Part shown: in pieces, positions 51,101 through 62,350 of the stretch | Position numbering within the stretch: position 1 is the first letter of the stretch | Layout of the letters: each line of letters starts with the position of its first letter | Source: Ecdyonurus torrentis | Lineage: Eukaryota; Arthropoda; Insecta; Ephemeroptera; Heptageniidae | NCBI GenBank assembly: GCA_949318235.1 | Contig: CASGGR010000056.1 | Span: forward strand, 124,001-188,000 | Length of the DNA stretch: 64,000 nucleotides | Direction of reading: 5' to 3' | Translations under genes and position numbers: made by a program | The notes under the pieces: generated by a model | Database searches by the model: none | What the model saw: the letters and a program-made list of their open reading frames with translations, nothing else | What the model was told of the DNA's origin: nothing

Positions 51101-54100
51101 TGGTTTGGCTACATGATGAGTGAAAACTAAAATTGTCAATAACCCAAAAAGTATGCGTCGGAGCAAAAAAGTTCAAGACATCTTTTTTGTAGAGAATTGA
51201 AAAAGCTATGTAATGAGTCAAATTTAGTGACTGTAGTATTCTTAGTTTTTAAGAAATCATCAAAACTAGTTTTAATCGTGTAAAAAGTATGATTTTTATC
51301 ATTCAATAACATTTGGTTCTTGAAATAGAAACTTTGTTTCATGACTAGGTTTGGCTACATGATGAGTGAAAACTAAAATTGTCAATAACTCAAAAAGTAT
51401 GCGTCGAAGCAAAAAAGTTCACGACATCTTTTTTGTAGAGAATTGAAAAAAGCTATGTTTTTAATCAAATTGGATGTCTGTAGCATTCTTAGTATTTAAG
51501 AAATCATCAAAACTAGTTTTATTCGTGTAAAAAGTATGATTTTTATCATTCAATAACATTTGGTTCTTGAAATAGAAACTTTGTTTCATGACTTGGTTTG
51601 GCTACATGATGAGTGAAAACTAAAATTGTCAATAACCCAAAAAGTATGCGTCGGAGCAAAAAAGTTCAAGACATCTTTTTTGTAGAGAATTGAAAAAGCT
51701 ATGTTATGAGTAAAATTTGATGTCTGTAGCATTATTAGTTTTTAAGAAATCAACAAAACTAGTTTTATTCGTGTAAAAAGTATAATTTTTATCATTCAAT
51801 AACATTTGGTTCTTGAAATAGAAACTTTGTTTTATGACTTGGTTTGGCTACATGATGAGTGAAAACTAAAATTGTCAATAACTCAAAAAGTATGCGTCGA
51901 AGCAAAAAAGTTCACGACATCTTTTTTGTAGAGAATTGAAAAAGCTATGTTTTTAATCAAATTGGATGTCTGTAGCATTCTTAGTTTTTGAGAAATCATC
52001 AAAACTAGTTTTAATCGTGTAAAAAGTATGATTTCTATCATTCAATAACATTTGGTTCTTGAAATAGAAACTTTGTTTCATGTCTTGGTTTGGCTACATG
52101 ATGAGTGAAAACTAAAATTGTCAATAACTCAAAAAGTATGCGTCGAAGCAAAAAAGTTCACGACATCTTTTTTGTAGAGAATTGAAAAAAGCTATGTTTT
52201 TAATCAAATTGGATGTCTGTAGCATTCTTAGTATTTGAGAAATCATCAAAACTAGTTTTAATCGTGTAAAAAGTATGATTTTTATCATTCAATAACATTT
52301 GGTTCTTGAAATAGAAACTTTGTTTCAAGACTTGGTTTGGCTACATGATGAGTGAAAACTAAAATTGTCAATAACCCAAAAAGTATGCGTCGGAGCAAAA
52401 AACTTCAAGACATCTTTTTTGTAGAGAATTAAAAAAGCTATGTTTTGAGTAAAATTTGATGTCTGTAGCATTCTTAGTTTTTGAGAAATCATCAAAACTA
52501 GTTTTATTCGTGTAAAAAGTATGATTTTTATCATTCAATAACATTTGGTTCTTGAAATAGAAACTTTGTTTCATGACTTGGTTTGGCTACATGATGAGTG
52601 AAAACTAAAATTGTCAATAACCCAAAAAGTATGCGTCGGAGCAAAAAACTTCAAGACATCTTTTTTGTAGAGAATTAAAAAAGCTATGTAATGAGTTAAA
52701 TTTAGTGACTGTAGCATTCTTAGTTTTTAAGAAATCATCAAAACTAGTTTTATTCGTGTAAAAAGTATAATTTTTATCATTCAATAACATTGGTTCTTGA
52801 AATAGAAACTTTGTTTTATGACTTGGTTTGGCTACATGATGAGTGAAAACTAAAATTGTCAATAACTCAAAAAGTATGCGTCGAAGCAAAAAAGTTCACG
52901 ACATCTTTTTTGTAGAGAATTGAAAAAAGCTATGTTTTTAATCAAATTGGATGTCTGTAGCATTCTTAGTATTTAAGAAATCATCAAAACTAGTTTTATT
53001 CGTGTAAAAAGTATGATTTTTATCATTCAATAACATTTGGTTCTTGAAATAGAAACTTTGTTTTATGTCTTGGTTTGGCTACATGATGAGTGAAAACTAA
53101 AATTGTCAATAACCCAAAAAGTATGCGTCGGAGCAAAAAAGTTCAAGACATCTTTTTTGTAGAGAATTGAAGAAGCTATGTTTTGGGTCAAATTTGATGT
53201 CTGTAGCATTCTTAGTTTTTGAGAAATCATCAAAACTAGTTTTATTCGTGTAAAAAGTATGATTTTTATCATTCAATAACATTTGGTTCTTGAAATAGAA
53301 ACTTTGTTTCATGACTTGGTTTGGCTACATGATGAGTGAAAACTAAAATTGTCAATAACTCAAAAAGTATGCGTCGAAGCAAAAAAGTTCAAGACATCTT
53401 TTTTGTAGAGAATTGAAAAAGCTATGTTTTGAGTAAAATTTGATGTCTGTAGCATTCTTAGTTTTTGAGAAATCATCAAAACTAGTTTTATTCGTGTAAA
53501 AAGTATGATTTTTATCATTCAATAACATTTGGTTCTTGAAATAGAAACTTTGTTTTATGTCTTGGTTTGGCTACATGATGAGTGAAAACTAAAATTGTCA
53601 ATAACCCAAAAAGTATGCGTCGGAGCAAAAAAGTTCAAGACATCTTTTTTGTAGAGAATTGAAAAAGCTATGTTATGAGTAAAATTTGATGTCTGTAGCA
53701 TTATTAGTTTTTAAGAAATCAACAAAACTAGTTTTATTCGTGTAAAAAGTATAATTTTTATCATTCAATAACATTTGGTTCTTGAAATAGAAACTTTGTT
53801 TTATGACTTGGTTTGGCTACATGATGAGTGAAAACTAAAATTGTCAATAACTCAAAAAGTATGCGTCGAAGCAAAAAAGTTCACGACATCTTTTTTGTAG
53901 AGAATTGAAAAAGCTATGTTTTTAATCAAATTGGATGTCTGTAGCATTCTTAGTTTTTGAGAAATCATCAAAACTAGTTTTAATCGTGTAAAAAGTATGA
54001 TTTCTATCATTCAATAACATTTGGTTCTTGAAATAGAAACTTTGTTTCATGTCTTGGTTTGGCTACATGATGAGTGAAAACTAAAATTGTCAATAACTCA

Positions 54101-55652
54101 AAAAGTATGCGTCGAAGCAAAAAAGTTCACGACATCTTTTTTGTAGAGAATTGAAAAAAGCTATGTTTTTAATCAAATTGGATGTCTGTAGCATTCTTAG
54201 TATTTGAGAAATCATCAAAACTAGTTTTAATCGTGTAAAAAGTATGATTTTTATCATTCAATAACATTTGGTTCTTGAAATAGAAACTTTGTTTCAAGAC
54301 TTGGTTTGGCTACATGATGAGTGAAAACTAAAATTGTCAATAACCCAAAAAGTATGCGTCGGAGCAAAAAACTTCAAGACATCTTTTTTGTAGAGAATTA
54401 AAAAAGCTATGTTTTGAGTAAAATTTGATGTCTGTAGCATTCTTAGTTTTTGAGAAATCATCAAAACTAGTTTTATTCGTGTAAAAAGTATGATTTTTAT
54501 CATTCAATAACATTTGGTTCTTGAAATAGAAACTTTGTTTCATGACTTGGTTTGGCTACATGATGAGTGAAAACTAAAATTGTCAATAACCCAAAAAGTA
54601 TGCGTCGGAGCAAAAAACTTCAAGACATCTTTTTTGTAGAGAATTAAAAAAGCTATGTAATGAGTTAAATTTAGTGACTGTAGCATTCTTAGTTTTTAAG
54701 AAATCATCAAAACTAGTTTTATTCGTGTAAAAAGTATAATTTTTATCATTCAATAACATTGGTTCTTGAAATAGAAACTTTGTTTTATGACTTGGTTTGG
54801 CTACATGATGAGTGAAAACTAAAATTGTCAATAACTCAAAAAGTATGCGTCGAAGCAAAAAAGTTCACGACATCTTTTTTGTAGAGAATTGAAAAAAGCT
54901 ATGTTTTTAATCAAATTGGATGTCTGTAGCATTCTTAGTATTTAAGAAATCATCAAAACTAGTTTTATTCGTGTAAAAAGTATGATTTTTATCATTCAAT
55001 AACATTTGGTTCTTGAAATAGAAACTTTGTTTTATGTCTTGGTTTGGCTACATGATGAGTGAAAACTAAAATTGTCAATAACCCAAAAAGTATGCGTCGG
55101 AGCAAAAAAGTTCAAGACATCTTTTTTGTAGAGAATTGAAAAAGCTATGTTATGAGTAAAATTTGATGTCTGTAGCATTATTAGTTTTTAAGAAATCAAC
55201 AAAACTAGTTTTATTCGTGTAAAAAGTATAATTTTTATCATTCAATAACATTTGGTTCTTGAAATAGAAACTTTGTTTTATGACTTGGTTTGGCTACATG
55301 ATGAGTGAAAACTAAAATTGTCAATAACTCAAAAAGTATGCGTCGAAGCAAAAAAGTTCACGACATCTTTTTTGTAGAGAATTGAAAAAGCTATGTTTTT
55401 AATCAAATTGGATGTCTGTAGCATTCTTAGTTTTTGAGAAATCATCAAAACTAGTTTTAATCGTGTAAAAAGTATGATTTCTATCATTCAATAACATTTG
55501 GTTCTTGAAATAGAAACTTTGTTTCATGTCTTGGTTTGGCTACATGATGAGTGAAAACTAAAATTGTCAATAACTCAAAAAGTATGCGTCGAAGCAAAAA
55601 AGTTCACGACATCTTTTTTGTAGAGAATTGAAAAAAGCTATGTTTTTAATCA

Positions 55653-58600
55653 AATTGGATGTCTGTAGCATTCTTAGTATTTGAGAAATCATCAAAACTA
55701 GTTTTAATCGTGTAAAAAGTATGATTTTTATCATTCAATAACATTTGGTTCTTGAAATAGAAACTTTGTTTCAAGACTTGGTTTGGCTACATGATGAGTG
55801 AAAACTAAAATTGTCAATAACCCAAAAAGTATGCGTCGGAGCAAAAAACTTCAAGACATCTTTTTTGTAGAGAATTAAAAAAGCTATGTTTTGAGTAAAA
55901 TTTGATGTCTGTAGCATTCTTAGTTTTTGAGAAATCATCAAAACTAGTTTTATTCGTGTAAAAAGTATGATTTTTATCATTCAATAACATTTGGTTCTTG
56001 AAATAGAAACTTTGTTTCATGACTTGGTTTGGCTACATGATGAGTGAAAACTAAAATTGTCAATAACCCAAAAAGTATGCGTCGGAGCAAAAAACTTCAA
56101 GACATCTTTTTTGTAGAGAATTAAAAAAGCTATGTAATGAGTTAAATTTAGTGACTGTAGCATTCTTAGTTTTTAAGAAATCATCAAAACTAGTTTTATT
56201 CGTGTAAAAAGTATAATTTTTATCATTCAATAACATTGGTTCTTGAAATAGAAACTTTGTTTTATGACTTGGTTTGGCTACATGATGAGTGAAAACTAAA
56301 ATTGTCAATAACTCAAAAAGTATGCGTCGAAGCAAAAAAGTTCACGACATCTTTTTTGTAGAGAATTGAAAAAAGCTATGTTTTTAATCAAATTGGATGT
56401 CTGTAGCATTCTTAGTATTTAAGAAATCATCAAAACTAGTTTTATTCGTGTAAAAAGTATGATTTTTATCATTCAATAACATTTGGTTCTTGAAATAGAA
56501 ACTTTGTTTCATGACTTGGTTTGGCTACATGATGAGTGAAAACTAAAATTGTCAATAACCCAAAAAGTATGCGTCGGAGCAAAAAAGTTCAAGACATCTT
56601 TTTTGTAGAGAATTGAAAAAGCTATGTAATGAGTCAAATTTAGTGACTGTAGTATTCTTAGTTTTTAAGAAATCATCAAAACTAGTTTTAATCGTGTAAA
56701 AAGTATGATTTTTATCATTCAATAACATTTGGTTCTTGAAATAGAAACTTTGTTTCATGACTAGGTTTGGCTACATGATGAGTGAAAACTAAAATTGTCA
56801 ATAACCCAAAAAGTATGCGTCGGAGCAAAAAAGTTTAAGATTTCTTTTTTGTAGAGAATTAAAAAAGCTATGTTTTGAGTTTAATTTGATGTCTGTAGCA
56901 TTCTTAGTTTTTGAGAAATCATCAAAACTAGTTTTATTCGTGTAAAAAGTATGATTTTTATCATTCAATAACATTTGGTTCTTGAAATAGAAACTTTGTT
57001 TCATGACTTGGTTTGGCTACATGATGAGTGAAAACTAAAATTGTCAATAACCCAAAAAGTATGCGTCGGAGCAAAAAAGTTCAAGACATCTTTTTTGTAG
57101 ACAATTGAAGAAGCTATGTTTTGGGTCAAATTTGATGTCTGTAGCATTCTTAGTTTTTGAGAAATCATCAAAACTAGTTTTATTCGTGTAAAAAGTATGA
57201 TTTTTATCATTCAATAACATTTGGTTCTTGAAATAGAAACTTTGTTTCATGACTTGGTTTGGCTACATGATGAGTGAAAACTAAAATTGTCAATAACTCA
57301 AAAAGTATGCGTCGAAGCAAAAAAGTTCAAGACATCTTTTTTGTAGAGAATTGAAAAAGCTATGTTTTGAGTAAAATTTGATGTCTGTAGCATTCTTAGT
57401 TTTTGAGAAATCATCAAAACTAGTTTTATTCGTGTAAAAAGTATGATTTTTATCATTCAATAACATTTGGTTCTTGAAATAGAAACTTTGTTTCATGACT
57501 TGGTTTGGCTACATGATGAGTGAAAACTAAAATTGTCAATAACCCAAAAAGTATGCGTCGGAGCAAAAAACTTCAAGACATCTTTTTTGTAGAGAATTAA
57601 AAAAGCTATGTAATGAGTTAAATTTAGTGACTGTAGCATTCTTAGTTTTTAAGAAATCATCAAAACTAGTTTTATTCGTGTAAAAAGTATAATTTTTATC
57701 ATTCAATAACATTGGTTCTTGAAATAGAAACTTTGTTTTATGACTTGGTTTGGCTACATGATGAGTGAAAACTAAAATTGTCAATAACTCAAAAAGTATG
57801 CGTCGAAGCAAAAAAGTTCACGACATCTTTTTTGTAGAGAATTGAAAAAAGCTATGTTTTTAATCAAATTGGATGTCTGTAGCATTCTTAGTATTTAAGA
57901 AATCATCAAAACTAGTTTTATTCGTGTAAAAAGTATGATTTTTATCATTCAATAACATTTGGTTCTTGAAATAGAAACTTTGTTTCATGACTTGGTTTGG
58001 CTACATGATGAGTGAAAACTAAAATTGTCAATAACCCAAAAAGTATGCGTCGGAGCAAAAAAGTTCAAGACATCTTTTTTGTAGAGAATTGAAAAAGCTA
58101 TGTAATGAGTCAAATTTAGTGACTGTAGTATTCTTAGTTTTTAAGAAATCATCAAAACTAGTTTTAATCGTGTAAAAAGTATGATTTTTATCATTCAATA
58201 ACATTTGGTTCTTGAAATAGAAACTTTGTTTCATGACTAGGTTTGGCTACATGATGAGTGAAAACTAAAATTGTCAATAACTCAAAAAGTATGCGTCGAA
58301 GCAAAAAAGTTCACGACATCTTTTTTGTAGAGAATTGAAAAAAGCTATGTTTTTAATCAAATTGGATGTCTGTAGCATTCTTAGTATTTAAGAAATCATC
58401 AAAACTAGTTTTATTCGTGTAAAAAGTATGATTTTTATCATTCAATAACATTTGGTTCTTGAAATAGAAACTTTGTTTCATGACTTGGTTTGGCTACATG
58501 ATGAGTGAAAACTAAAATTGTCAATAACCCAAAAAGTATGCGTCGGAGCAAAAAAGTTCAAGACATCTTTTTTGTAGAGAATTGAAAAAGCTATGTAATG

Positions 58601-61600
58601 AGTCAAATTTAGTGACTGTAGTATTCTTAGTTTTTAAGAAATCATCAAAACTAGTTTTAATCGTGTAAAAAGTATGATTTTTATCATTCAATAACATTTG
58701 GTTCTTGAAATAGAAACTTTGTTTCATGACTAGGTTTGGCTACATGATGAGTGAAAACTAAAATTGTCAATAACCCAAAAAGTATGCGTCGGAGCAAAAA
58801 AGTTTAAGATTTCTTTTTTGTAGAGAATTAAAAAAGCTATGTTTTGAGTTTAATTGGATGTCTGTAGCATTCTTAGTATTTGAGAAATCATCAAAACTAG
58901 TTTTAATCGTGTAAAAAGTATGATTTTTATCATTCAATAACATTTGGTTCTTGAAATAGAAACTTTGTTTCAAGACTTGGTTTGGCTACATGATGAGTGA
59001 AAACTAAAATTGTCAATAACCCAAAAAGTATGCGTCGGAGCAAAAAACTTCAAGACATCTTTTTTGTAGAGAATTAAAAAAGCTATGTTTTGAGTAAAAT
59101 TTGATGTCTGTAGCATTCTTAGTTTTTGAGAAATCATCAAAACTAGTTTTATTCGTGTAAAAAGTATGATTTTTATCATTCAATAACATTTGGTTCTTGA
59201 AATAGAAACTTTGTTTCATGACTTGGTTTGGCTACATGATGAGTGAAAACTAAAATTGTCAATAACCCAAAAAGTATGCGTCGGAGCAAAAAACTTCAAG
59301 ACATCTTTTTTGTAGAGAATTAAAAAAGCTATGTAATGAGTTAAATTTAGTGACTGTAGCATTCTTAGTTTTTAAGAAATCATCAAAACTAGTTTTATTC
59401 GTGTAAAAAGTATAATTTTTATCATTCAATAACATTGGTTCTTGAAATAGAAACTTTGTTTTATGACTTGGTTTGGCTACATGATGAGTGAAAACTAAAA
59501 TTGTCAATAACTCAAAAAGTATGCGTCGAAGCAAAAAAGTTCACGACATCTTTTTTGTAGAGAATTGAAAAAAGCTATGTTTTTAATCAAATTGGATGTC
59601 TGTAGCATTCTTAGTATTTAAGAAATCATCAAAACTAGTTTTATTCGTGTAAAAAGTATGATTTTTATCATTCAATAACATTTGGTTCTTGAAATAGAAA
59701 CTTTGTTTCATGACTTGGTTTGGCTACATGATGAGTGAAAACTAAAATTGTCAATAACCCAAAAAGTATGCGTCGGAGCAAAAAAGTTCAAGACATCTTT
59801 TTTGTAGAGAATTGAAAAAGCTATGTAATGAGTCAAATTTAGTGACTGTAGTATTCTTAGTTTTTAAGAAATCATCAAAACTAGTTTTAATCGTGTAAAA
59901 AGTATGATTTTTATCATTCAATAACATTTGGTTCTTGAAATAGAAACTTTGTTTCATGACTAGGTTTGGCTACATGATGAGTGAAAACTAAAATTGTCAA
60001 TAACCCAAAAAGTATGCGTCGGAGCAAAAAAGTTTAAGATTTCTTTTTTGTAGAGAATTAAAAAAGCTATGTTTTGAGTTTAATTTGATGTCTGTAGCAT
60101 TCTTAGTTTTTGAGAAATCATCAAAACTAGTTTTATTCGTGTAAAAAGTATGATTTTTATCATTCAATAACATTTGGTTCTTGAAATAGAAACTTTGTTT
60201 CATGACTTGGTTTGGCTACATGATGAGTGAAAACTAAAATTGTCAATAACCCAAAAAGTATGCGTCGGAGCAAAAAAGTTCAAGACATCTTTTTTGTAGA
60301 CAATTGAAGAAGCTATGTTTTGGGTCAAATTTGATGTCTGTAGCATTCTTAGTTTTTGAGAAATCATCAAAACTAGTTTTATTCGTGTAAAAAGTATGAT
60401 TTTTATCATTCAATAACATTTGGTTCTTGAAATAGAAACTTTGTTTCATGACTTGGTTTGGCTACATGATGAGTGAAAACTAAAATTGTCAATAACTCAA
60501 AAAGTATGCGTCGAAGCAAAAAAGTTCAAGACATCTTTTTTGTAGAGAATTGAAAAAGCTATGTTTTGAGTAAAATTTGATGTCTGTAGCATTCTTAGTT
60601 TTTGAGAAATCATCAAAACTAGTTTTATTCGTGTAAAAAGTATGATTTTTATCATTCAATAACATTTGGTTCTTGAAATAGAAACTTTGTTTCATGACTT
60701 GGTTTGGCTACATGATGAGTGAAAACTAAAATTGTCAATAACCCAAAAAGTATGCGTCGGAGCAAAAAACTTCAAGACATCTTTTTTGTAGAGAATTAAA
60801 AAAGCTATGTAATGAGTTAAATTTAGTGACTGTAGCATTCTTAGTTTTTAAGAAATCATCAAAACTAGTTTTATTCGTGTAAAAAGTATAATTTTTATCA
60901 TTCAATAACATTGGTTCTTGAAATAGAAACTTTGTTTTATGACTTGGTTTGGCTACATGATGAGTGAAAACTAAAATTGTCAATAACTCAAAAAGTATGC
61001 GTCGAAGCAAAAAAGTTCACGACATCTTTTTTGTAGAGAATTGAAAAAAGCTATGTTTTTAATCAAATTGGATGTCTGTAGCATTCTTAGTATTTAAGAA
61101 ATCATCAAAACTAGTTTTATTCGTGTAAAAAGTATGATTTTTATCATTCAATAACATTTGGTTCTTGAAATAGAAACTTTGTTTCATGACTTGGTTTGGC
61201 TACATGATGAGTGAAAACTAAAATTGTCAATAACCCAAAAAGTATGCGTCGGAGCAAAAAAGTTCAAGACATCTTTTTTGTAGAGAATTGAAAAAGCTAT
61301 GTAATGAGTCAAATTTAGTGACTGTAGTATTCTTAGTTTTTAAGAAATCATCAAAACTAGTTTTAATCGTGTAAAAAGTATGATTTTTATCATTCAATAA
61401 CATTTGGTTCTTGAAATAGAAACTTTGTTTCATGACTAGGTTTGGCTACATGATGAGTGAAAACTAAAATTGTCAATAACTCAAAAAGTATGCGTCGAAG
61501 CAAAAAAGTTCACGACATCTTTTTTGTAGAGAATTGAAAAAAGCTATGTTTTTAATCAAATTGGATGTCTGTAGCATTCTTAGTATTTAAGAAATCATCA

Positions 61601-62350
61601 AAACTAGTTTTATTCGTGTAAAAAGTATGATTTTTATCATTCAATAACATTTGGTTCTTGAAATAGAAACTTTGTTTCATGACTTGGTTTGGCTACATGA
61701 TGAGTGAAAACTAAAATTGTCAATAACCCAAAAAGTATGCGTCGGAGCAAAAAAGTTCAAGACATCTTTTTTGTAGAGAATTGAAAAAGCTATGTAATGA
61801 GTCAAATTTAGTGACTGTAGTATTCTTAGTTTTTAAGAAATCATCAAAACTAGTTTTAATCGTGTAAAAAGTATGATTTTTATCATTCAATAACATTTGG
61901 TTCTTGAAATAGAAACTTTGTTTCATGACTAGGTTTGGCTACATGATGAGTGAAAACTAAAATTGTCAATAACCCAAAAAGTATGCGTCGGAGCAAAAAA
62001 GTTTAAGATTTCTTTTTTGTAGAGAATTAAAAAAGCTATGTTTTGAGTTTAATTGGATGTCTGTAGCATTCTTAGTATTTGAGAAATCATCAAAACTAGT
62101 TTTAATCGTGTAAAAAGTATGATTTTTATCATTCAATAACATTTGGTTCTTGAAATAGAAACTTTGTTTCAAGACTTGGTTTGGCTACATGATGAGTGAA
62201 AACTAAAATTGTCAATAACCCAAAAAGTATGCGTCGGAGCAAAAAACTTCAAGACATCTTTTTTGTAGAGAATTAAAAAAGCTATGTTTTGAGTAAAATT
62301 TGATGTCTGTAGCATTCTTAGTTTTTGAGAAATCATCAAAACTAGTTTTA
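55653..62350. repeat. Higher-order repeat, 13-mer, 3,199 bp, about 2.1 copies
   Basis: Bases 55653-59151 match 58852-62350 at an offset of 3,199 (13 x 246 plus one). The left limit is A/T at 55652 versus 58851 and the right limit T/A at 59152 versus 62351. The right end coincides with the end of the homogenised core. The beginning overlaps the second 43-mer copy. A third copy is at 27102-30544. Confidence 0.88.

Larger units (their letters stand above)
37561..57101. repeat. Higher-order repeat, 43-mer, 10,585 bp, about 1.85 copies
   Basis: Bases 37561-46516 match 48146-57101 at an offset of 10,585 (43 x 246 plus 7 unpaired A insertions). The left limit is T/A at 37560 versus 48145 and the right limit G/C at 46517 versus 57102. 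Every monomer-type marker I compared agrees, including five compensated pairs. Bases 46517-48145 are the remainder of the first unit and have no second copy. The unit itself contains earlier 6-mer and 8-mer duplications, so it is the youngest or among the youngest events here. Confidence 0.88.
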
